Assembly (NCBI GenBank): GCA_020002185.1
Contig: CM034537.1
Coordinates: forward strand, 67,964,048-68,028,047
Direction of reading: 5' to 3'
DNA length: 64,000 bases
Source: Paraescarpia echinospica
Lineage: Eukaryota; Annelida; Polychaeta; Sabellida; Siboglinidae
Made by a program: the position numbers and the translations under genes. Under the pieces are notes generated by a model that had not been told where the DNA came from, made no database searches, and was given only the letters and a program-made list of their open reading frames with translations. Of this stretch, positions 38,739-47,996 are shown piece by piece. Each line of letters opens with the position of its first letter. Position 1 is the stretch's first letter.

Positions 38739-41700
38739 CTTGTCGATGGTATTGAATCGTTTGTTCAGACCTTTGGTGCTGTATTTATCGATCGTACCCG
38801 AACAATAGTAGGTCTTGCTACACAGACCCAGGAAACAGTCACCGGACCATTCGACCTTGAAGAGTCCCGGTGTTTTCTTGTCGTACGCCTTGCGCTCCTT
38901 GCAACACGTCTCGGTGCCGTTCCACGGACGTCCGGCCAGCCGACAGCGCACGTAGTCGTTCTGATGTTCGTCGCAACATTCGGACGGTAGCCATTCGGAG
39001 CGGTGACGATAGTAGTGGTCGCGCAGTGCAGGGGTCACGAGGTCGTCGACGGACTCACCGGCCAGAGCCAAATAGGCACTGTCCGTATCGGTTTCGCAGT
39101 ACTCGAACAACGGACGATCCACGTATCTGACCATGAAGTCGTAGTAGAACTCCAACATACGCAGTTTGGCCCACTGCAACACGAAGAATCCCACGTGTGT
39201 GGGCAGTGCGTATTTGACGGTGCGTTTGTGCATTTCGATCTCGTATGCATCGGCAGTGACGACGTCGAGTTGACGGAAGCGACGATTGTTGATCGCGGTC
39301 GATGCACTCTTCTCCGTGCAGTAGGTGACCTCGCGGTGCTTATCGACGTTGGTGATAAATTTCCCATAGGACGAATTGCCCATAAGTTTGTTGGTATCTG
39401 CGATCATGGCCTTGTCGGGATGGGCGTCTCCTTCGCGACGTGCGGTGGACACCGCCTCGCCGAATCGTCGGAAGCAGGCAACCGGTGTGTACTCGATGAC
39501 CTGGTAGACATGCGTCACCTCGAGACCGTGTGCGAGGTACCATCGCAAGAGAGGTGTGGCGAGCAAGATCTTATCCCCTCGATAACTCCCGACGAGCATG
39601 CGTCGCGGAGTTGCCATGATGTTGTGTTCTTCAGCGTAGCGACGCATGAACGGTCCGAGATCATCACGGGTCAGATGAATGTTCTTGAAGATGGGCTGCA
39701 TCTCGGCAAAGTGTGCGCGCAGGTTCTCCGGTACACGTATGTCGCACTGAATCATACCGAACACGCTGCCGTTGCACACACCTGTCAGGATCTGTTGTGA
39801 CGTCATTTTCCATCGCACGTGTCGACGACGTTGGCGAACGTCCAGAAACTTTTGTACGCACGGATCGCGTCTCGTGACCTTCCACTCGCATTCCCACAAT
39901 TCGACGACTCTCACAAAGTGTCGAAGATAGGCTGTGTTCTTTCGTGTTTCGGCGAGCAGTTGCGTCATGGGTTTCCCATTGACCTCGTTGAACTCGCGTC
40001 CGGTGCACGGACACCCGTGGTAGTAGCATCCGTGAAACTGATAGGCCGTCTTCGTTTCACTGCACCAACCGTCCACCGACAGTTTACCGATGCGCTTCTC
40101 TCGACCGTTGGACTGATGACGTATGGTGAGTCCCGTGTTTTCGGACTCCCACGTAAGCCATTCGACAGCCATCTGACCTGTGGGCTGTGCCACTTCGGGT
40201 CGGAACTCCTTCTCTTCCCGTCGCCGCGTGTACCATCCAGTCGGCATCTCTTGTGATATCGACCACAGATACAATGCATTCGCATCGTAGCCCACAATGG
40301 ACTGACACGTTCGAGCCGCATCGCCGTAGTCGTTACGACGTATCTTCGTGACCCCCTTCTCGTGATGTCTGGTGAAGATGAGTGACGGCCCTCCGACGAT
40401 GTTCTCTCTGATGAGCTGGTGGACGTCCTTGTTCGTCTCGTTGAAGAGTGTAAAGAACGTCCTCTCCTGTACGTAGGTGAACAGGTAGGACAAGGTCAAA
40501 CCAGGTATACTGATCCCTTGTGTGAACATGTCGAGACCACGGTGTTGATAGAAGTCGAACTGTTTGGCGATGGCCTCCAAGAACGGTACGACGTCTCTGT
40601 TGTTATACCAGACGAGAAAGTCTCGCAAAGTCTCCATGTCGTTGTCTCGCCACACCTTCCAACATCGTGTGTAGTCGTCGTCGGATATACCTTCGTTCTT
40701 CAGACAACTGAAGAAGGCCTCTTTGGGCGGTAGAACGGTGTCGTCGAGTCTCTCCAAGCTGTCCATGTATTCGTACGGGAAGTGACCTTTCGTGACTGTA
40801 CAACCGTACGCTTTCAGGTACTTGTCGTACGAGAATCCCGGGGCAATGTAATGAGTCATATCGAGGAATTTGAGGTTGTCCGTCGATAGACACATAAACG
40901 TGTTGCCACGTTTGATCACGTGAAACGTCTCCTCCTCCTCCTTCTCCTCCTCCTCTCCGTCCTCTGTTGCTTTCTTTTCGGACAGGAAGTAGGGTACCAG
41001 GAACTGTTTGACGACGTTCAGATCGTACCTGCCCGAGTTGAAACCGATGACGGGCAACTGATGAAGCCAACCGTACAATTGACCCATGAGAGTTTTGTAG
41101 GGATTGGTCGGTTGTCGCTGTGACTCGTTGTCCCCCGCCTCCTCCACGGCGGACGCTTCCTGTTCGTTCCACTTTCTGATAGCCTCTGTGAGCTCGTGTA
41201 GGATACCCTCGTACCTGTCTACGATGACTTCGTAGGCTGCTTCGCTCATGTTCTGAAGGATGGTCATCATGTCGGATACCAACTTGTTGCTGTCACCATC
41301 CGTGATGAGACATTGCACCTGTTCGAATCCGGGTACGTTACTCGCCAGGGACACACTCAACGGTACGTGACGAGCCACCCAATGGACCTTGGCACTGTCC
41401 GACGGAAGGTACGATGTATCGAACCAGGACTCGAAGTCGAAGGTGGCACGATACGGATAGTAACGCAACCATTCGGCAACGTGAATGTTTTCGTCGTCCA
41501 ATCGTTGGAAGACTGTCGGCGACGGATGGTAGACACCACCGGAATAGATCTTTCGCACACCTCCCGTACACCCGCGCTCGTGTCGTTCTAGTTCGAATAC
41601 GCCGCTCCATAGTGCATCGCCACACTTCCTACATCGATACGAATGACAGTACATGTTCACGTCTTGTATGTAGGAAAAGTGTGTCTCGTGAAGATTGATG

Positions 41701-42943
41701 TACATCGTTTCAGGATAGTGACACAAGGAACGGCGTACGAGTTCAGCAGTCGGCTTTCCCCCCTCTTCCGGTTCGACGAGCGTGTAGACGCACACATTGG
41801 TCTCAAAGGTGGTCTCGACGCGATAGAGATCGTCCATCGTCACCCCGTCAAAGTCTTTCATTGCCACCCCGTCACGGTCGTACTTCGCGTAGAGTACCCG
41901 CACAGTGGGTTCCAGGTGGTATCGGTCGCATCCACGATGCAGAGCCAGACATCGGAAGAGACACAGATTGTCGGTGTACTTTGTCTTGTTGACGGAGTCT
42001 TTTTCCAATCCGATGACGGCTTTGATTCGTTTGATGTACCTCGGCAGTGTGATGTCCACACATCCTATCGGATGATGTACGATGTGATTGACGAAGAAGG
42101 TAACATTCGTGACCACCTCACATACCCATTGACTGTCCGGACGCTGATTGATGACCCACTGCAGCACGTCTGTTTCTCGGATACGTTCCAGAAACGCATC
42201 AAAGTCTGCAGTGTTTGTGATCAGACACGGTTCGTCAAGGTAACGACCGCAACAATTACAGGACGAATGATAATACCTGTACCTGTTCGTGGTCTTGTTT
42301 CTTAACACAAACCCGTAACTAAGATTAATCTTAAACGCGTGCGTCTGTTCGCGGAACATGCGTTTCAGTGACGGTTCTAGGGCACTCGTGTCCGGTGTCG
42401 ACACTCTGTAATTGTACCTGGATTGTACAGGTCCTCTAGACGTGTGGGTTCGGATGGTCGACCAGTGATCTCGGACGACGTCTTGTAGTTCCCTCGATAG
42501 AGTATCGTGAAGGGAAGTCGGGGTGGTGGTTGTATCGGGTCGTCGTCGTCGTCGTCGTAGTCGACAGCAACACTCACACGGGGTCGCTCTGTGCGTCTCG
42601 CACGTTTGCATAGGGGTGGGTCGTTCGCTTCCATACATACCGACTTCGCAACACTCACACGTGGTCGCTCTGTGCGTCTCGCTCGTTTGCGTAGGGGTGA
42701 GTCGTTCGCTTCCATACATACCGACTTCATATGACGTAACAGGCTGTCACGTCTCGTGAACTCACGTGCACATCTCTCACAACGATGCAGTGTAGCGCTA
42801 GATGGCGCCACTGACGGCGATTTACTGTAGGCATGATCGTCGTGTGTTGTTGTTGATGATGAATGTGTTTGATCTATATGACGTTGTATGTCGGCATGTG
42901 TATCGAGCACGAGACCGCAGTGTCGACACGTGTGCTGTTTCAT
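38739..42943 (-). CDS. Family B DNA polymerase with N-terminal zinc fingers (frameshifted, 3' end in gap)
   Basis: The 5' part, from ATG 42943, has two zinc fingers (C6-C9-H22-H27; C55-C58-H71-C76) and a 27-residue tandem duplication (CMEAND...RPRVSV) with Lys/Arg clusters. The polymerase lies in another frame from about 42430. In the frame opening at 42719 the motifs are: exonuclease FDFE (427-430), GFNSGRYDLN (559-568), YNNRD (705-709); polymerase A YDANALYLWS (811-820), B KLMGNSSYGK (1111-1120), C ETDTDS (1209-1214). Between A and B, YQFHGCYYHGCPC recalls an endonuclease-like insertion. Before the exonuclease, DNLCLFRCLALH ... HFSYI resembles an OTU-type cysteine protease (DxxC and His). 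This is the protein-primed/viral PolB type seen in Polinton-like elements (established family; assignment inferred). A frame change near 42430 and the gap leave it incomplete. Confidence 0.88.
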
Positions 42944-42975
42944 CGTACCTACAACTGAAGGATGGGAGATCCTTG

Positions 42976-43011
42976 CACGTGTCTATATATCCTACACTGT
43001 GTGTGACGTCA
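42976..43011 (-). promoter_or_regulatory. Putative PolB promoter: CRE, TATA, E-box
   Basis: On the minus strand, upstream of ATG 42943, the order is TGACGTCA (43011-43004), ATATATAG (TATA-like, around 42990-42983) and CACGTG (42981-42976). The TATA-like box lies about 40 bp before the ATG, so the leader would be very short. Confidence 0.5.
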
Positions 43012-43121
43012 TAAGAGGTGTGTCTTGTATGAGTGGGCGTGTATGTATGTATTCACCGATCACAACGAGCTATGAAGGTAACAAGAACAACAGACACCAG
43101 AATCCTGGATTACATATCATC

Positions 43122-43127
43122 TTTATT
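43122..43127 (-). terminator. Poly(A) signal for the spliced unknown gene
   Basis: AATAAA on the minus strand, about 125 bp after the stop at 43250. Confidence 0.5.
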
Positions 43128-43249
43128 AATTACAATCAAAGCGAGTAATAAAGCGAGTATATATGAAAGCTAAGGCTAAGCACCTGCAGTAACAGACAAG
43201 CGGCGCCTATAACCCCAGCTATAGCGTAGGGGCGCATTTCCTCTTGTCG

Positions 43250-44463
43250 TCACTGCAGGCGCTTCTGGAGGCTATTGACTATGTATGCGACGTGGTCGTC
43301 GCGCACAACATTTCGTGCGATCTCCTCGCATATCGTGCGCACGGCCACGTCTAAGCTACATCTTTGTGTAGCAAAGTGTGTCCCCGCTAGGGATTCGATA
43401 TTCAGTTCAAGGTGTTTCACACTGTTAAATGGGGCCGAGAACGCCCACGGGATCGATGTGTCAGTTTTCGACCAAATAATATGGCCGTTGTACGCCAGGT
43501 CGAGCGTTGATGCGTCCCTTTGCAGTGTCTCGTATTCCGAGGCGGTCATGGTGACGTCATAGTCGTCATCGTCATCCTGGTCGCATATCAACTCCAGTGG
43601 TGCTTCGGCTGGAGTTGAAGGTGAAGGTGACATGTCCTCGCATGTCAACTCCAGTGATGAGTTGTGTCGCTCATGTAGCTGGGTGAGGAGGGCCTGTCGC
43701 AGCGGCATGGGGGTACGGTGGCGGCGACGTTTTTGGGGAGCCCACTCTATCGGGTTCTGTTCATACGATAGCCGAATCAGCTCCAGACCGCTAGAGGGAG
43801 CATCGGTGACCTGTTAGCAACACAACAACAACAACAACAACATTAGCAGGGTGTTTTTACATCCATCATTGGAATACCACGTGTACGCAGGATGGCTTGT
43901 ACACGTGATACGATGTCACGTGACCACTCCGGTGTGCTCGCCATAAACCTGTAATGCTGCACTGCATATCTCAAATTGTCGTGGATCAGGTCACTACGCA
44001 CCAGGTAGATGACGTTTGACTCACCTTCGAACAGGCGCCACAGTCCGTTGCTTATAAAACGAACGATAGCATCGAGTGCTACTGCACACAGCTCGGTGTA
44101 CCAGATCTGCCTGTCGTCCCCTCCGTCGTCTTGTTCGTCCCAGGGCAGTGACTCCTTCGGTGTGAGTGGTTCGTCTTCCTTCGCATCCGACACGGTTATA
44201 CCGCGGGCATGGAGACTCGCTTTCACCCGTGCTATGACATCACGAGCAAACCACGGTGTGCGCGCTACGCATACCAGCTCGGTTACTACCGTATCAAAGC
44301 TATTATATATACGTATGGGATCTACTTTGTACATGTCTTCGTGAACGTTCGCATAGTGACGACTCAGTGATTCGGCCGCCTGGCGAGTGCAAGCAGCGGT
44401 TATAGTGGCCATAAATAGACCGTCATCTATCATTTCGTCTGCACGCTTCTGAATGCCATTCAC
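43250..44463 (-). CDS. Unknown element protein with internal repeat, one 50-bp intron
   Basis: Exon 44463-43861 (201 codons) and exon 43810-43250 (187 codons with stop) join in phase 0 across an intron 43860-43811 (GTAAAA...CTAACAG). The first exon contains two related blocks: ARTPWFARDVIARVKASLHA-RGI and ASTPEWSRDIVSRVQAILRT-RGI, each preceded by aromatic-rich helices, suggesting a duplicated helical domain. The second exon has a basic stretch (QKRRRHR) and an acidic run (DQDDDDDYD) flanked by LELTCED and LELICDQ, which loosely resemble LxCxE-type short motifs. Without the intron the frame would stop shortly after 43861. TGA immediately precedes the chosen ATG. No family recognised; nuclear or replication-associated role is only a guess from basic/acidic composition. 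Confidence 0.6.
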
Positions 44464-44466
44464 CTT

Positions 44467-44658
44467 CTATACTGCTTCCTGTAATTCACTACGTCTCCTA
44501 TCCTCGTCATGGTCGATATCAGTGGCCCAATCAGTATCAATATCACCATCATTAGCAATCTCCTCATCATCATCACTAGACCACGCACACGACCCCACAT
44601 AGATGACACTTGCCTTATCCTCATTATCGTCGCTGTCCTCCAACAGGCGACGTTTCAC
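44467..44658 (-). CDS. Small acidic ORF, 63 aa
   Basis: It starts MKRRLLEDSDDNEDK, then acidic and Asp-rich throughout (SSDDDEE, DIDHDED). It ends three bases before the ATG of the next gene. Upstream there are acceptor-like AG sites (TTGTAG, CCCCTAG), so it may instead be part of a spliced transcript from the RPA-like promoter. No family recognised. Confidence 0.45.
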   Translation of the reverse strand: MKRRLLEDSDDNEDKASVIYVGSCAWSSDDDEEIANDGDIDTDWATDIDHDEDRRRSELQEAV

Positions 44659-44752
44659 CCCTCGTACGCTAGGGGTTGTCCAAGGAGGAGGAGTCTACAA
44701 CACACGACAGAAGCAAGTGTCAATACATCGCTGGCAGGTGGCGCCACATCAT

Positions 44753-45367
44753 TCATTCGTCACTGTCAGGTGCTGCCTCTTCCGACTGGAATATTATTTC
44801 CAGTACGTCATTGTCAGGTGCCGTCACCTCCGACTGAAATATTTCCAGTAAGTCGCTGTCAGGAACCTTGTCCGACTGGATTATTTCCAGTGCAATCAAG
44901 GTGTAGTTACGATAGCCCTCCTTTGTCTCCTTTCTAATTGTCACCCTAGCCCGTTTGCCACGTAGGACATTCAGTGCCTCGTAGCGTTCTTGGCCGGGTT
45001 TAAGCGTCATATAGTCGCTTGCTGTCATTCCCCCCACGGCCCCCTGAACTATACGATCAAATCCTGTGGCCCACGCTTCATTCCCCTTGTGATCGGCAAA
45101 AAGCATACCCATAGCATACTTGTAAACGGGGTCACCCGACTGACGGCCGTGTACAGCACATGTACTGACGCAATGGCGGTTCCCCTTCGTCATTTCAAGA
45201 CGAAGGACTTTCCGATTACATATACGGCACGCCTGGTAGCATACATATTTATCTGTCAGAGCACATGTTACTAGTGTCAGTGGACGAACAAATGCGTACG
45301 TTCCGTCACTTACTTGTTCGAGTTCTGAGAGCAGCATTTCCTCAGATGTGGTATTGGGCGTCGCCAT
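44753..45367 (-). CDS. RPA1-like single-strand DNA-binding protein (DBD-C type OB fold)
   Basis: 204 aa from ATG 45367 (MATPNTTSEE). An upstream in-frame ATG at 45499 precedes the TATA box and is therefore rejected. Residues about 40-160 resemble the C-terminal OB fold of RPA1: TLVTCALTDKYVCYQACRIC, a zinc-ribbon-like pattern (CRIC ... HCVSTCAVH), YKYAMGMLFADHKGNEAWAT (matching the RPA1 strand before 'W-T-F') and RARVTIRKETKEGYRNYTLI. The C-terminus carries acidic repeats (SDLLEIFQSE, NDVLEIIFQSE). Established: RPA1 coats ssDNA in replication and repair. Inferred: it serves the adjacent PolB. Assignment is by pattern only. Confidence 0.65.
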   Translation of the reverse strand: MATPNTTSEEMLLSELEQVSDGTYAFVRPLTLVTCALTDKYVCYQACRICNRKVLRLEMTKGNRHCVSTCAVHGRQSGDPVYKYAMGMLFADHKGNEAWATGFDRIVQGAVGGMTASDYMTLKPGQERYEALNVLRGKRARVTIRKETKEGYRNYTLIALEIIQSDKVPDSDLLEIFQSEVTAPDNDVLEIIFQSEEAAPDSDE

Positions 45368-45469
45368 CTTGTTGAATAGTGAAGTCGAGAGCGGTAGAGC
45401 GGTGAAGTAGTCGAGAGCGGCAGCAGCGAGTCGGAGAGAGAATGTTTGTCCTGTTGGATTTACCCTGGG

Positions 45470-45548
45470 CTTATATACATAATCATCCCCTCCAGGCATC
45501 GATCACGTGTACCGTAAACAATGACATCACGCGCCCCTGGGTGTTCGC
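45470..45548 (-). promoter_or_regulatory. Promoter of the RPA-like gene: TATA box plus shared E-box/CRE module
   Basis: TATATAAG on the minus strand (45477-45470) is about 100 bp before ATG 45367. Immediately upstream, 45493-45548 holds GGCATCGATCACGTG, TGACATCA and CCCCTGGGTGTTC in the plus orientation, the same order as in the two modules at 46291-46456. Confidence 0.6.
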
Positions 45549-45637
45549 GTCTTATCAGGCGCGTGACTTTATCTCTCTCTCTCTCTCGTACTCTGTCACC
45601 GTGTGGATGACTGTCTGTTTTTTGTGTAATGGCCGCC

Positions 45638-46111
45638 TTAGCACTGCCTAACGAAGTCTCTCACCTGCATAAGAATCACACCGAGTATATTCTTACCTGC
45701 TTCGTTACGCTTTGAACTCTTACCCCAATACCCTTCCGCACTGGGTACATTCTCAATAAGTCGTGCGTCACCTGTATCCAGCAAGCGTTGCCGTAGTTTA
45801 GAGGCGCGAAACTTCACGGCTACTATAGCGCGCATCACGGCTCGACGTTGTGATAACCATGTAGCAGTTCGATCCGGTGTCCACCGAATGTTTTTACTCC
45901 AGTATTTCGCCTGTATTCCACTGCGGGCAGTCTGAATCTTTCTCGCTGTGTTCTCATCGTGAAAATGTCTGGCTTTTTTAAACTGATAGGCTGCTTCTGC
46001 ACAAGAAAAGTCTTCGCCCCATATGTGTATATTACATGGATGGAAATTAGATAGGAAGTGTCCAGCACCCCTGAATTGTATATCCAAGCTCTTGACCGCC
46101 ATATGTTTCAT
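45638..46111 (-). CDS. NADAR-family protein (YbiA/RibX-like N-glycosidase fold), 157 aa
   Basis: Full-length NADAR domain: HFLSNFHPCNIHIWGEDFSC-AEAAYQFKKA near the N-terminus, IQAKYWSK, MRAIVAVKF, LLDTGDARLIENVPSAEGYW-G and GKNILGVILMQVRDFVR at the end. The family acts on riboflavin intermediates or ADP-ribose/NAD-linked substrates, and some members remove ADP-ribose from nucleic acids (established for characterised homologues; substrate here unknown). Start is ATG 46111 or 46102. It is single-exon, G+C-rich like its neighbours, and divergently arranged with the spliced gene at 46563. Length matches free-standing NADAR proteins. Confidence 0.9.
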   Translation of the reverse strand: MKHMAVKSLDIQFRGAGHFLSNFHPCNIHIWGEDFSCAEAAYQFKKARHFHDENTARKIQTARSGIQAKYWSKNIRWTPDRTATWLSQRRAVMRAIVAVKFRASKLRQRLLDTGDARLIENVPSAEGYWGKSSKRNEAGKNILGVILMQVRDFVRQC

Positions 46112-46290
46112 CGCTGACCACTCACAGAGTTCTTTTCTCCCGTCTGTATTGTTAGCGTTCTGATAAGTCGCATTGTCCTAGTCGCACTTCGCACATCATG
46201 CGCTCGTGCGCTTATCGCAGGGTCCTATGACTGATATCGGTTTACTACAGTGAAATTTTCCATAACGTCACATGGCTGGCTACATACCCA

Positions 46291-46456
46291 GGCATCGGTC
46301 ACGTGCCATCCCTAGATGATGATATCATACGTCCCTGGGTCTTCAGCTTTTCATACACCGGTATTTTTCCACTCTAGTATCGGTCACGTGACAACCCTAG
46401 ATGATGATGTCATACGTCCCTGGGTCTTCAGCTTTTCATACACTGGTATTTTTCCA
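46291..46456 (+). promoter_or_regulatory. Two tandem ~85-bp promoter modules with E-box, CRE-like and CCCTGGGT elements
   Basis: Copies at about 46291-46371 and 46376-46456 each contain ATCGGTCACGTG, CCCTAGATGATGATRTCATA, CGTCCCTGGGTCTTC and GGTATTTTTCCA. They lie between divergent genes (NADAR on minus, spliced gene on plus). A third, diverged copy sits upstream of the RPA-like gene. Confidence 0.7.
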
Positions 46457-46511
46457 TTGCTACAGTGTGTCTTACAAGTTGTCTTCCTATCTGCATGCAT
46501 ATGCTCTATCC

Positions 46512-46519
46512 TATATATA
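46512..46519 (+). promoter_or_regulatory. TATA box of the small spliced gene
   Basis: TATATATA, 43 bp before the ATG at 46563. This predicts a very short leader. Confidence 0.6.
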
Positions 46520-46562
46520 CTAGCTCGTTTGTTACATTCTTCACATCATCTCATTCGCAACT

Positions 46563-47137
46563 ATGTCGTCGATACCTTGGGCCCAACTGCGCGCTGAATG
46601 GCGTGATCTCGAAATGTAAGTACTTTTATTATTATTATTATTATTATATCATTCTTTGTTTCATTCAATAGATATCCTATACAACATACTATAATCATCA
46701 CAGTGTTCTTCACATAAACTACCTGTGATGTCTCACCTCTATTATTCCTTATGCTTACGATTGTTATGTGTCACGGTTATCTATATTACCTTTCAGGTCT
46801 GTCGATATCATCGATGCTGACCGTGTCACCGAAGTTGCTGCTGACTTGATATGGCGTGAACTCGAACTGTAAGTACTTTTATTCTCTGTTTCATTCGATA
46901 GATATCCTATACATATCATACTATAATCATCACAGTGTTCTTCACGTAAACTACCTGTGACGTCTCACCTCTATTATTCCTTATGCTCACGTTCTTTATG
47001 TGTCACGGTTATCTATATTATCTTTCAGGGCTGGCTGTATCACCGATGGTCCTGCTGCTACCTGGAGTCTGACAGGAAGTGTCAGTGACTCCAGCAGTGA
47101 GGATGATGAGGAGTGCACGTGTGTGTTCAATGATTAA
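46563..47137 (+). CDS. Small spliced gene, 77 aa, three exons, duplicated exon-intron unit
   Basis: Exons 46563-46615, 46797-46868 and 47029-47137 join in frame (GTAAGT donors, TTTCAG acceptors). Introns 1 and 2 are copies of each other (shared GATATCCTATACA, CATCACAGTGTTCTTCAC, ATTATTCCTTATGC, TGTCACGGTTATCTATATTA), as are the exon ends (GCTGAATGGCGTGATCTCGA and TTGATATGGCGTGAACTCGA, i.e. EWRDLE and IWRELE). The C-terminus is Ser/acidic (SVSDSSSEDDEE) then CTCVF. No family recognised. An alternative last exon at 47418-47583 is also in phase. Confidence 0.6.
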
Positions 47138-47337
47138 CAACAATATTTTACTACCTTATTTATGTTTTCTCTTACCCTGTTGTCGTTTCGACTAGGTATG
47201 CGGTGTTTGATTACCGATTACGTCAGCAGACGTCTCCATTACGTATTGTATCATAGTCCGTTGATCTAGCTTGCCCTTTTATCGTATGTCGATTCCCTAT
47301 GCAGTGTCTGGTTACATCACTGGCTTATCCCACCCGG

Positions 47338-47340
<3 letters not shown>

Positions 47341-47392
<52 letters not shown>
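47341..47392. repeat. (TA)n tract
   Basis: About 50 bp of alternating TA inside the last intron of the small spliced gene. Confidence 0.95.
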
Positions 47393-47393
<1 letters not shown>

Positions 47394-47417
47394 CAAACAT
47401 TTCATATATGTTTTCAG

Positions 47418-47583
47418 AGAGTACGAGCTCCGTGATAACCACTCCTACTTATTCTGTCACGTGCTGCGCGAACTCCTAGAGACCGTGCCTCCCTTTGACG
47501 CAGACCCTGTTCCTTCCCTGATGGAGATCGAAGACTGGGATGCCGAGATCGAAGACTGGGATGCCGAGATGATCGATCGTTAA
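47418..47583 (+). CDS. Alternative terminal exon of the small spliced gene
   Basis: A TTTTCAG acceptor before 47418 leads into a 55-codon frame (with stop) in the phase left by exon 1 or exon 2. It encodes YELRDNHSYLFCHVLRELLE and a tandem IEDWDAE repeat, ending at TAA 47581-47583. AATAAA follows at 47605-47610. An isoform splicing exon 2 directly here would replace the Ser/acidic tail with a Trp/Asp tail. Confidence 0.45.
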
Positions 47584-47604
47584 TTTAATTCTGTATCATT
47601 CGTT

Positions 47605-47610
47605 AATAAA
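47605..47610 (+). terminator. Poly(A) signal of the small spliced gene
   Basis: AATAAA 22 bp after the alternative stop at 47583. Confidence 0.6.
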
Positions 47611-47935
47611 ATACATGTATACTCGTATATACTCTTGTGTTTCGTTAGTTCTTTCACACACGCACATCCTCTCTCTCCTCTCATACACGTACATTCATGC
47701 ACAACTAATACCTCTCTACACGCCTCGTTATCATTAACAACCTAATCAACTTTCAAACTGTGGTTGTTACTAGTTATTCCCTTAGTACTAATTCTTCATA
47801 CATACATACATACATCACATGTTTTAAAGACCGAGTCGCTAGATATAGATAGTACTACGGCTGCTTAGCACTAGATGGCACTACGGACGCTTAGGTACAC
47901 TTCTTTCCGCTAGGAGGCGCAGATCACGTGACTAC
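47611..47935. other. Intergenic between element and gypsy remnant
   Basis: No gene seen. A short (CATA)n at 47797-47812. The right edge carries two copies of CTCACTTTGC-CAGGGGGGAGG (47936-47980). Confidence 0.5.
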
Positions 47936-47996
47936 TCACTTTGCACAGGGGGGAGGCTCACTTTGCTCAGGGGGGAGGCTTTCGAAACCTCCCTAA

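Noticed and set aside
38870..42305. Plus-strand ORFs of 86-265 codons opposite PolB
   Set aside because: Antisense shadows of a long G+C-rich coding region; no domain seen.
42418..42430. A 12-bp intron (GTACAATTACAG) joining zinc-finger and polymerase frames
   Set aside because: Far too short to be spliced; the frame change is left unexplained.
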